The notes beneath the pieces were generated by a model. The model was not told the DNA's origin, ran no database searches, and saw nothing but the letters and a program-made list of their open reading frames with translations. Source: Spirochaetales bacterium (GTDB lineage Bacteria > Spirochaetota > Spirochaetia > DSM-16054 > Sediminispirochaetaceae). Taken from it: a stretch of 56,368 bases of DNA. Location of the stretch: contig JAASTM010000001.1 of the NCBI GenBank assembly GCA_021767325.1, forward strand, positions 1-56,368, in the 5' to 3' direction. Shown here piece after piece: positions 7,717 to 15,041 of this stretch. Numbering within the stretch: position 1 is the stretch's first letter; each line of letters starts with the position of its first letter. Position numbers and translations under genes: made by a program.

Positions 7717-10700
7717 TTCGCAACTACTGAGGAGGGCTTCAGATGCGGGGGGGCGGCCACTGTGATAAGCGAATCTTTGCCGTGGTCCCGGAAATTAGTG
7801 ACGGTCTCAATCCACAGTCGGGCTCGAAGTTCGGGGGAGTATTGCGGAGACACCGCCTCGAACTCAGCTGCATTCTCTCTTTCTTGTATTTCTTGTTCCA
7901 ACCGTGCGAGATCATAACCCGGCTCACCGAGTTTTACCATCCACCAATCAATCTCTTCTAAACCATCAAAGTACCAGGCGCAGAAGACTTTAAACTCTTC
8001 GCCGTCATCCTCAAAGAACCTGTCCTCGTCCTTTTGCTTTAGTAGGCCGAGTCCGGAGCGTTTGGCAATGTCCATGCACATGAGATCCGTGTAGTTTTTA
8101 ATCACGGAGTAGAGCTTGGGGTCAGAGACATAGGTGTTGAAACAGGCCAGAAAACCTGTAGGGACTACTGCGATCAATTTCCGCGCAATCACATTATCGT
8201 GGGTATCCCGCATGTAGATAACTTGCTTGTTCACTTCCACTGCGTTGGCAATGGTCGCGAATGCATTGAAGTTTCCCGTACTAAGGCAGGTGTCGAAGTA
8301 ATTGCCCATTTGCAAGATCTTCAGCGGGTCAGGTTCGATATACAGGTGGTAGGGACGGCCGTGAATAGTGACCTTCCACGCCACCGGTGCAAGCCACTCG
8401 GCGGGATCAGCCCCGTGCCGGGCGAATTCATCCAGAAACTGTTGATTGCTCGGGTGCTGCCGGGGCCACTGGGGATCCTCCTGTGCCAGGGCTTGTAGCA
8501 GTCGCCTTAAGGGCCGCTTGTTTTTATCCGTGGTGAAGTACAGGTAAAAGGCATTATCCCAGTCGGGGTTGCGAAACACCTTCTTTCGACTTCCGATGAT
8601 CGGGTACCAGTAGCTTTCGAGAAAGCGGTCCAGGATGTGTGCAAGGGCCTCGGTTTTCAACAGCAACAGCTGCTTCTCGTATTCCGCATCGAGTTGTTCT
8701 GAAAGGCTCTGCTGCAGCTCCGCGGGGTCATGCAGGAGCGCCGTTACTTTCTGCAACCGCTTCTCCGCCGACTGGGTCAGTGCATGCTTTGCCTGGCGCG
8801 TTTGCAGGGCCTGCTGCTCCTTCCGAATTGCCTGGGGCATTGCGATGATCTTACGGACCGCCTTGGGTAGTTTCCCCTCCCGCTCGCTCATTAGCGAATA
8901 GGTGTACAACCGGTTGATCTTCTCTTGTGCATCCGGCGACGGGAACCCCTCTTGGGGAGTGTCGGGATATTGGGAGAGCTGCGGGTGGTGCCAAGCTGGC
9001 ATCTGGGTGGAGGCGAACACCCGGTGCAGTTGAAGACGGTGCAGGAAGAATGTCTTGCGGACCAGGTACCACAACCGGTCGAACATCTCCGGCCGCTGGG
9101 CCAACGCCTTCAGTAGTTCCGTAATGGGGGGGAACTGAGAGAGGAAATCAAACCCGGCATCAAAGGGAACATACCGAAGTGCCGAACTGTGCTGGATAGA
9201 ATACAGGAGATTGACCAGCGCCTCCGCATCTCCATCGGCGAGGCGACTGCAGAGTAGAATCTTGTGGTCTTCCAAGTTATCGATGAAAGTAGAGGGGGGC
9301 GTGCGAATATCCAGCCCATCTGTTGGTAGCTTTGTTTCGCCTTCATCTTCTTTATCCAGCATAGACAAAATGTTGGTGGTGATGTGACGGGAGACGAGGC
9401 GCAGGGTAACGGAACCGAGATGGCGGTTGTGAAACAGAATTTTTATCAAGGGTGCGACCTCATCTGAAAAGTTACACGTGTGACGCCATCCCTTGCAGTT
9501 CCCCTGAGCAAGAATGGCTTCATAGCTCTGAAGTACAGATACAATTGCATCCAATATCCACAGGTGCTGCTTTAAAAAGCGATAGCGCTCAGACCTGTCA
9601 TGTCCACCAGATGCATTATCTTCGCTGTCGAACAGTTCGTGAGAGACGTCACTCAACACCGCGGTCAGCAATTCCCAGGTGTCGGCGTCTTTATCACCGG
9701 ATGAATTCAGCCACTGGGTGATGAACTGGGGAAGCGGAAGCTCATCATACATCAGCAGCTCGACAAACCGCATTTTTGCCATGTTGGTCTGCATGGTTTC
9801 GATGGAATCAAGGGCGCGGAAGAAATCAATCAACCGCACGAAACCATCGGCATCGCCTCCCGGACGTAACCGGTAGTGACAGGACTCGATAGCCGCTTCG
9901 AGGTCGAACTCGAAAACCGAGTTCACATAATCCCGGAATTCATCATCATGCAGGTTGCCGGAGGTGCCGGCTGCCAGAAAGAGGGGGTTATGGGTAATCT
10001 GCTTGAAGGAGAACCCTTCAAGGGTGGGGAAAATAAAGCGGTGGCCGAACTCAGTCAGCAGACTGAGGATGTGCCGGATTCCGTTCACATCTCCTTTTGC
10101 GATTTTCTTGCCGGAGAAAAGCACTCCGCAGGTCGTTTGTGAAGGGATGTCCTGGTGTGGCCCTACCGGGATCCTGTCGTGGAGAATCTCTGTCCAGTCA
10201 GACAGAAAGCGGTGAACCTCGTATGGGGACAGAACTGTCGTCAATCGCCCGGTAATTCCGGCTAGCAGGTCTAACCATCGATATGCAGGATTCTGCCATT
10301 TTGCCTCGATGCAGGACTCGATCTTGTTCAGCACCTCTTGTTTGACCTGCGCCAGAGGCAGCACATTCAACCGGTCGGACATATATTTCCAGAAAGTGAT
10401 TTCTCGTGAGTATCCAGTGTGCCAGCGGGCGGCGTGGGTGATACCACTTTGATGAATATCCTTTTCCTCAACACCCATGCTCTGATAATCGGGAAAGGTA
10501 CGGTGAAAGACTTCTGTTTGAATAGCGCGTTCGACTGATCTTGTGTCTACCGTATGTGCAAGCTTCGGGCCAGGGGTATCTACAATCTCAAGCTCGTGTG
10601 GACAGACAGTGTCGAAGGCTTGCCGGAGGAGTTGGTAGAACTCCAATTTACGCCGCTCCGGTTCGCTGCCAAGTTGTTCGAGGATGTTGACGAGGCCGCC

Positions 10701-11708
10701 GAAGACATGGATAAACTCCTGCAGTTGTTTCGAGCGCTCTGTCTCTGAGGAAGCACCGGCGTACTGCAGTAGTCGGAACTCATAGAAGAGCCGGGTGGCG
10801 AACCTGGAATTGAGGCGGGATTCTGCGCGGGCCGCTGTGAGTAACTGCAGGGCTTCTTCGTCGTTCAATGTGGCCAACAGCTCGACGGGCCAGGCTTTAC
10901 AGGTCCGCCCCAGGTTCTGCCACCGCTTTAGTGTGGGCGGAAAGGTAAGCGAGAGGCTTTGCTGGCCGGCCAGGATTATCGCTGCCCGCAATCCACTTGT
11001 CGGGGCCTCGGATACCGGCGCGGAAGGTTGGCGGTCGGGTGCGACGGATGAATCCTTCGTATTTGCTTCACCAGCAATCTCGCCGAGGGTGGCAGGGCTC
11101 ATCGCAGCACCCTGCTCCGGGTATATCCCGAAGGCCGCCTCTTGTACTCGGAGTAGCGCTGTGAGATTGTCGGGGTCGTGTAGTAATTCTTCGGCGGAAC
11201 GTATCGCCGTACCGATGATATGCAGCCGTTCCAACACCCAATCGTGGTAGGCCTGTACGTCTCCCACTACCCTGGGCAGCGCCTTGGGGTATTTACCGGC
11301 GGCCTCAAAGGCGTAGTTGGTGCGAGCCAGTCGTCGCTTCGACACCGGAATTACCGTGGGTATCTGTGGGTTGAACGACTCTGTATCGGGATCGGTGATC
11401 GAATCGACCACGTGCAGTGCATAGAGTCCGGGCTGCAAACCGTGCATCCGCTGAAGGATCAGCTGAAAAATCGGAGTATATGTTTTTGAGGGCACCAGTT
11501 GGCTGGCGGTGCCTACATCGTGGTAGGTTGATTCCGAGTCGGTCTGCGCAGCCCACCCCTCTCCCGGCCAATAGAACAGGGGATACGTAAGCCATTCGGT
11601 TCGCCGGACAATCTCCCGAGCCCCAAGGCGTTTTTCTCTGTTCTTGAAGGGACGTTTGCGATTGGCTTTTTTCCGCGGTGGAGGAGTTTTGAAATCATCA
11701 TTTAGCAT
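7695..11708 (-). CDS. Very large protein of unknown function, partner of the FGE-type protein
   Basis: 1337 aa from the ATG at 11708; longer starts would run into the divergent phosphatase gene. The N-terminus is strongly basic (KKANRKRPFKNREKR), suggesting nucleic-acid or membrane contact. The middle is helical without a known domain. Residues around 1000-1080 form a coiled-coil-like stretch rich in Gln, Ala and Lys (RKEQQALQTRQAKHALTQSA). Near 1170-1260 is a compact block, ILQMGNYFDTCLSTGNFNAF then NKQVIYMRD...VIARKLIAV, with a Cys and a Thr in Y-x-D-T-C-L that look like conserved active or binding residues; it distantly recalls PcfJ-like domains, but I cannot assign it. Coupled to the FGE-type gene. 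Confidence 0.75.
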   Translation of the reverse strand: MLNDDFKTPPPRKKANRKRPFKNREKRLGAREIVRRTEWLTYPLFYWPGEGWAAQTDSESTYHDVGTASQLVPSKTYTPIFQLILQRMHGLQPGLYALHVVDSITDPDTESFNPQIPTVIPVSKRRLARTNYAFEAAGKYPKALPRVVGDVQAYHDWVLERLHIIGTAIRSAEELLHDPDNLTALLRVQEAAFGIYPEQGAAMSPATLGEIAGEANTKDSSVAPDRQPSAPVSEAPTSGLRAAIILAGQQSLSLTFPPTLKRWQNLGRTCKAWPVELLATLNDEEALQLLTAARAESRLNSRFATRLFYEFRLLQYAGASSETERSKQLQEFIHVFGGLVNILEQLGSEPERRKLEFYQLLRQAFDTVCPHELEIVDTPGPKLAHTVDTRSVERAIQTEVFHRTFPDYQSMGVEEKDIHQSGITHAARWHTGYSREITFWKYMSDRLNVLPLAQVKQEVLNKIESCIEAKWQNPAYRWLDLLAGITGRLTTVLSPYEVHRFLSDWTEILHDRIPVGPHQDIPSQTTCGVLFSGKKIAKGDVNGIRHILSLLTEFGHRFIFPTLEGFSFKQITHNPLFLAAGTSGNLHDDEFRDYVNSVFEFDLEAAIESCHYRLRPGGDADGFVRLIDFFRALDSIETMQTNMAKMRFVELLMYDELPLPQFITQWLNSSGDKDADTWELLTAVLSDVSHELFDSEDNASGGHDRSERYRFLKQHLWILDAIVSVLQSYEAILAQGNCKGWRHTCNFSDEVAPLIKILFHNRHLGSVTLRLVSRHITTNILSMLDKEDEGETKLPTDGLDIRTPPSTFIDNLEDHKILLCSRLADGDAEALVNLLYSIQHSSALRYVPFDAGFDFLSQFPPITELLKALAQRPEMFDRLWYLVRKTFFLHRLQLHRVFASTQMPAWHHPQLSQYPDTPQEGFPSPDAQEKINRLYTYSLMSEREGKLPKAVRKIIAMPQAIRKEQQALQTRQAKHALTQSAEKRLQKVTALLHDPAELQQSLSEQLDAEYEKQLLLLKTEALAHILDRFLESYWYPIIGSRKKVFRNPDWDNAFYLYFTTDKNKRPLRRLLQALAQEDPQWPRQHPSNQQFLDEFARHGADPAEWLAPVAWKVTIHGRPYHLYIEPDPLKILQMGNYFDTCLSTGNFNAFATIANAVEVNKQVIYMRDTHDNVIARKLIAVVPTGFLACFNTYVSDPKLYSVIKNYTDLMCMDIAKRSGLGLLKQKDEDRFFEDDGEEFKVFCAWYFDGLEEIDWWMVKLGEPGYDLARLEQEIQERENAAEFEAVSPQYSPELRARLWIETVTNFRDHGKDSLITVAAPPHLKPSSVVAKWSNSWA

Positions 11709-11723
11709 ACTACCCTGTATCTT

Positions 11724-11774
11724 AGAATTGAATGGCGCCCCGGACAAGTACAAATTCTGCAAGCTTCTGACCAC
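11724..11774 (+). promoter_or_regulatory. CTTYCGAYCAC-like box upstream of the phosphatase gene
   Basis: CTTCTGACCAC at 11764-11774 matches the box before the RNA polymerase gene with one change outside the consensus. An A/T-rich inverted repeat, AGAATT (11724-11729) and AATTCT (11753-11758), lies just upstream, as hairpins do in the other copies, though this one is weak. The start codon is at 11811. Confidence 0.35.
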
Positions 11775-11810
11775 ACAGGATATTCGCACAAGTATATGCA
11801 GGAGGACACC

Positions 11811-12947
11811 ATGCAAGAAAATGTGTACATGAAACTCAACAACAATTTCGATCGCACCATAGTCGTGGGTGACATTCACGGCTGTTTTGATGAGTTCCAG
11901 CAGCTGTTGGAAAAGGTCGGATTCACTTCACGGGATGCACTCATCGCGGTGGGTGACTTAGTTGACCGCGGACCGGCTTCCTGGGAGGTGGTGCGGTTCT
12001 TCAGAGAAACTCCCAACGCCTGGTCGGTCATGGGGAATCATGAGCGGCGCGTGGTGCGTACGGTGAAAGGATCGTCTCAGCCGGCCTGGAGCCAGTTGCA
12101 GACTCTCGCCCGGGCACCGGAAGCCGAAAAAGAGGGGCTATTGGAGTATCTCGGCAGTCTGCCGGCGGTGATCGAAACACCGATGGTGATTGTTACTCAT
12201 GCCCGTTTTGACCCGACGGCAGACATCGGCAGACAAGACCTCCGTTACGCGACGGCGGTCGGCGGGCCGGGGGTGGTAATACCCCTTGATGATGACGGGG
12301 TGCCAAGATGGTACCGTCAGTGGGTCCGGCACTCTCACCAGGACACTTCAATCTGCATAGGGCATATCGGTTATGATCGAGTAGAACTGGTACCAGGCGG
12401 GCTGTATGCCTTGGATACCGGGGCAGTACAGGGCGGACAGCTAACGGCGGTGATTGTTGAAGAGGGGAGGATTGTACAGGTGCCGGTACTGCGGAACTAT
12501 GTGCATGAAGCCCGGCAGGCCTGGCTCAAGCAGCAGTATGCAGAAGCTGATCCGTGGCAGATGTCATTTTCGACAATCAAAGACCTACTGAAGCAAGATT
12601 CGCCAATGCCACCGTTGCAAGCTGCACTTGATCACTTTTTCCCAGCCTTCGAGCAACTGGAGTTTGAGTGCCGGATTGAGCGGATTCGGGAGCGGGTTAT
12701 CGATGTATACGGAGAGCCACCGGAGTCGGGGCCGGAGCGAGGAAAGGTCTTCCGCTCTATCGCGGCGGAGTTGCCGCAGGGGGTGGCCAGAGTTGTGCGC
12801 TTTGCCCTGTCGCGGCATCCCCGCACTCCCGAATCAATGGTGAATACGTTTAAGGGCGAACGCCATCTGAGGGGAGTCACTACCCTTCTACAGCAGGCTG
12901 AGATGTACCTGTCGTCTTTGCACCGCGAAGGAAAAAGGAAGGAGTAA
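11811..12947 (+). CDS. Calcineurin-like metallophosphatase (PrpE/ApaH-type) with C-terminal extension
   Basis: 378 aa from ATG 11811 (GGAGG at 11801). The first 230 residues carry the phosphoesterase motifs in order: GDIHGCFDE, GDLVDRGPASWE, GNHERRVV, a VTHARF motif and CIGHIGYD, which supply the two-metal site. The pattern is closest to PPP-type serine/threonine phosphatases and Ap4A hydrolases. The last 150 residues are helical and unrecognised. It is transcribed divergently from the 1337-aa gene, with about 100 bases between the starts. A role in removing phosphate, or a nucleotide cap, from a component of the system is reasonable but unproved. Confidence 0.82.
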   Translation: MQENVYMKLNNNFDRTIVVGDIHGCFDEFQQLLEKVGFTSRDALIAVGDLVDRGPASWEVVRFFRETPNAWSVMGNHERRVVRTVKGSSQPAWSQLQTLARAPEAEKEGLLEYLGSLPAVIETPMVIVTHARFDPTADIGRQDLRYATAVGGPGVVIPLDDDGVPRWYRQWVRHSHQDTSICIGHIGYDRVELVPGGLYALDTGAVQGGQLTAVIVEEGRIVQVPVLRNYVHEARQAWLKQQYAEADPWQMSFSTIKDLLKQDSPMPPLQAALDHFFPAFEQLEFECRIERIRERVIDVYGEPPESGPERGKVFRSIAAELPQGVARVVRFALSRHPRTPESMVNTFKGERHLRGVTTLLQQAEMYLSSLHREGKRKE

Positions 12948-13047
12948 TTCCGTCTAAAGTTGATAAAGAAAGCCATTGGTATGCGCAAGGCGCTACAAAG
13001 AGCATAGATTCCATTGATTGAAACCCCTTGCCAACAGCTTAAAATTC

Positions 13048-13062
13048 ACAAAAATTTCTTAA
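13048..13062 (+). promoter_or_regulatory. A/T box (copy c)
   Basis: ACAAAAATTTCTTAA, 14 of 15 identical to the box at 22264 and 30175. TTCTTAA ends 17 bases before GGAGG at 13080-13084. A TTGCCA lies at 13029-13034, but no TATAAT-like hexamer is seen at the normal distance, so this does not read as an ordinary sigma-70 promoter. Confidence 0.55.
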
Positions 13063-13090
13063 TTCTTTAGGGATCATATGGAGGTGTGAT

Positions 13091-13174
13091 TTGGAAGATT
13101 CTAAATCCAAGATTATCGAGTTTCAGTCAGAACAGAGCCTACTGAATTATATCTATACGTGGTTCGATGAGTAA
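13091..13174 (+). CDS. Possible 27-aa peptide with a TTG start
   Basis: TTG at 13091 is 6 bases from a strong GGAGG (13080-13084) and opens a short frame (LEDSKSKIIEFQSEQSLL...TWFDE) ending at 13174. The strong ribosome site right behind the A/T box has no longer frame to serve, and the next gene starts 18 bases later with its own GGGGGAAG site. The peptide is acidic and amphipathic. It could be a small partner protein or a leader peptide. Confidence 0.4.
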   Translation: MEDSKSKIIEFQSEQSLLNYIYTWFDE

Positions 13175-13192
13175 AAATAAGGGGGAAGTTCA

Positions 13193-13450
13193 ATGCGACA
13201 TCACACACATCATGGATTCTCTTTTCTTCTGGGGGTACTGCTGTCGACTATTATCTCCGAGGCGTTTCGCAGTTATCTTCCATTTCTTAGTGCACTCATT
13301 ACCCGCCTGGCGGAGTCTCTGAAAAATTGGTTCGTGCTGGAGATTGACAGGGGAACTCTCGAGCTGATCATCATTACCTTTTTCGTGGTGCTGCTCTATG
13401 GATACGTACGGGAGGTAGCCGAACGCAACTACACCGAGGGGAGGCGTTGA
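13193..13450 (+). CDS. Small two-segment membrane protein
   Basis: 85 aa, starting MRHHTHHGFSFLLG. A hydrophobic segment covers about residues 8-35 and a second about 62-80 (ELIIITFFVVLLYGY-type), with a short cytosolic basic tail. No family is recognised. The next gene begins 2 bases after its stop, and the two following genes are also membrane proteins, so this is the first clear gene of a small envelope module downstream of A/T box c. Confidence 0.65.
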   Translation: MRHHTHHGFSFLLGVLLSTIISEAFRSYLPFLSALITRLAESLKNWFVLEIDRGTLELIIITFFVVLLYGYVREVAERNYTEGRR

Positions 13451-13451
13451 A

Positions 13452-14000
13452 ATGAATAATCCTCACAATCAAAACGAAACCTACATCGACAACAATGGTC
13501 AGGTCCACAGACGGGGGCCGGGTTCGACGGTGCGGTCCAACAGCCGACCTTACCGGCCTGGACCGGGGGACTATCGGATCACCCGTGGAGGTGGCGGCAT
13601 CGAGCTCGATGAATCCTCCCGCCGAATACTGACCATCGCCGTGGTTGCGATGCTGCTGATGGGGTTAGCTTCGTTCGGGAGTGGTTACAAGAGTGCTCAC
13701 AATGAGCGGGACCATGAGCAGGAAACTCCTGTAGAGCGCAATTTGGCGGCGGATGACCAGAGTCTTGATGAGCAGCGTCGAAAAGACGGTGTTCTCGCCG
13801 GAACGAAGGGCGTAATCAGTGGTGAACTGGTACGTTACCCGGGTTCCCCGTATCCCTACAAGATCAATTATGCCGGACGGAACATTCCGATTGAACTGGA
13901 TAATGGGCATCAGTATTTGGGTAAGTGGATAAATCTATGGGTTGAATACACGGGTGATGGAGAGAAATTTGATATTAAAAAGGTCAACGTAGTGGAGTAA
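13452..14000 (+). CDS. Single-span membrane protein with a small beta-rich outer domain
   Basis: 182 aa. The first 55 residues are polar and rich in Arg, Pro and Gly (PGSTVRSNSRPYRPGPGDYR); one transmembrane helix follows at about 58-76 (ILTIAVVAMLLMGLASFGSG). After a charged linker, about 65 residues (GTKGVISGELVRYPG... to the end) alternate like an OB-fold or similar small beta barrel. No family is recognised. The orientation predicted from the Arg-rich N-terminus puts the C-terminal domain outside the cytoplasm. Neighbours on both sides are membrane proteins. Confidence 0.65.
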   Translation: MNNPHNQNETYIDNNGQVHRRGPGSTVRSNSRPYRPGPGDYRITRGGGGIELDESSRRILTIAVVAMLLMGLASFGSGYKSAHNERDHEQETPVERNLAADDQSLDEQRRKDGVLAGTKGVISGELVRYPGSPYPYKINYAGRNIPIELDNGHQYLGKWINLWVEYTGDGEKFDIKKVNVVE

Positions 14001-14038
14001 GCCATACATCGAAACCCTATTTCAAAAAGGAGAAAGAG

Positions 14039-14818
14039 ATGAAAACAGAAACTAACCTTCATCCACACCCGGTGGCGTTCCTTGATGAGTACATTTTCTG
14101 GCTCCTACTCTTTGCCGTGCCCTTTGTGATTCAGTATATTGGTACGATTCTTGTGCCGGTGGTTGCCGGGTGGAGTTGGTTGTCCTCGCTTTTAGCCAAG
14201 CTGGGTGTGGCTGATCATTCGAGAACCTGGCTGTACTGCGTGCTCTACTTGCTGGTGTATTTATCCGGAGGGGCTCTGTTTAGTTTTAAAAAGGTTTCGG
14301 CGGCCTGGTTTCGAGTGATGGTAGTGTTGGCTCTGTACACTCTTGCTGTGAGTGTTTGGCTAGTCTCCTTCGAAGCAGTACGCCTGGCCTTACTGTGGGG
14401 AAGCGGGCTGACCGCACTGGGCGGATTCCTCTTGGTGGAGTTGCGCCGGCGTGAGATCTACTACCGGATCGAGAGCGACGGGGTGGTGGTCGGCAGGCGC
14501 TCACGGTTCTCCCATTCCGAGATGTTCTACCGATTTCAGCACATCTCCCACATGTACCTCAAAACCACCTGGGCTGAAAGACTCTTCAGCTGCGGTACCG
14601 TCATCCTGATTCCCACTTCTGGAATGAACCTGGGGTATGAGAGTATCCGCAGCGGCCTGTTCCACTTTTTCATCGGCAGCGAGCGAACCCGAACATTGCC
14701 CCGCAGTATCCCGGTCTACAGCCTGTTTAGCATCAAAAATGCAGAAGCAGTGTTTCAACAGATACGGTGGCAGGCTGCCAATGCGGGGTGGGGAGGTTCT
14801 TTGCATGCCGTCTTGTAA
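14039..14818 (+). CDS. Membrane protein with bacterial PH-like domain (bPH2/YdbS-like)
   Basis: 259 aa with an AAAAAGGAGA ribosome site. Four hydrophobic segments fill about residues 15-140. The C-terminal 120 residues (YYRIESDGVVVGRR... to ...CGTVILIP) have the pattern of the bacterial PH-like domain found next to membrane helices in YdbS/YdbT-type proteins, with the usual beta strand beginning Y-x-[IV]-x-x-D-G. Such domains are thought to bind proteins or lipids at the membrane surface. It closes the small envelope module that begins at 13091; the RNA polymerase gene follows after a 223-base leader. Confidence 0.68.
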   Translation: MKTETNLHPHPVAFLDEYIFWLLLFAVPFVIQYIGTILVPVVAGWSWLSSLLAKLGVADHSRTWLYCVLYLLVYLSGGALFSFKKVSAAWFRVMVVLALYTLAVSVWLVSFEAVRLALLWGSGLTALGGFLLVELRRREIYYRIESDGVVVGRRSRFSHSEMFYRFQHISHMYLKTTWAERLFSCGTVILIPTSGMNLGYESIRSGLFHFFIGSERTRTLPRSIPVYSLFSIKNAEAVFQQIRWQAANAGWGGSLHAVL

Positions 14819-14900
14819 GCGGTAGGAGTTCGTCCATTGAACAAGGCAATTTTTCTGCTTTGAAATCCGGAGCCTATGTACTATGATAATAAAAAAATAT

Positions 14901-15021
14901 GTGGTCGAAAGCTTGAAGAAAAGTATTACGACAGCTTTGGCAGCGAGAACGTAGCGAATAGTTCTTAGCATCTGCGGCTGGAGTAGTTGGGCTTCCGCAA
15001 ATTCTGTAATCTTCCGACCAC
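14901..15021 (+). promoter_or_regulatory. Inverted CTTYCGACCAC boxes and hairpin in the leader of the fused RNA polymerase gene
   Basis: GTGGTCGAAAG (14901-14911) and CTTCCGACCAC (15011-15021) form an inverted repeat, 10 of 11 complementary, separated by 99 bases. Inside it TGCGG (14973-14977) pairs with CCGCA (14995-14999), 11 bases before the second box. The 17-mer CTTCCGACCACCTCAGA (15011-15027) recurs exactly at 30454-30470. The polymerase start is at 15042. The whole 223-base gap (14819-15041) holds no convincing gene. It may be a structured leader or a looping operator. Confidence 0.5.
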
Positions 15022-15041
15022 CTCAGAAAGGCACCCACAAT

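Noticed and set aside
7483..7917. Plus-strand frame of 144 codons across the FGE-type and 1337-aa genes
   Set aside because: It is antisense to two well-supported genes, has no ribosome site and has a mirrored composition.
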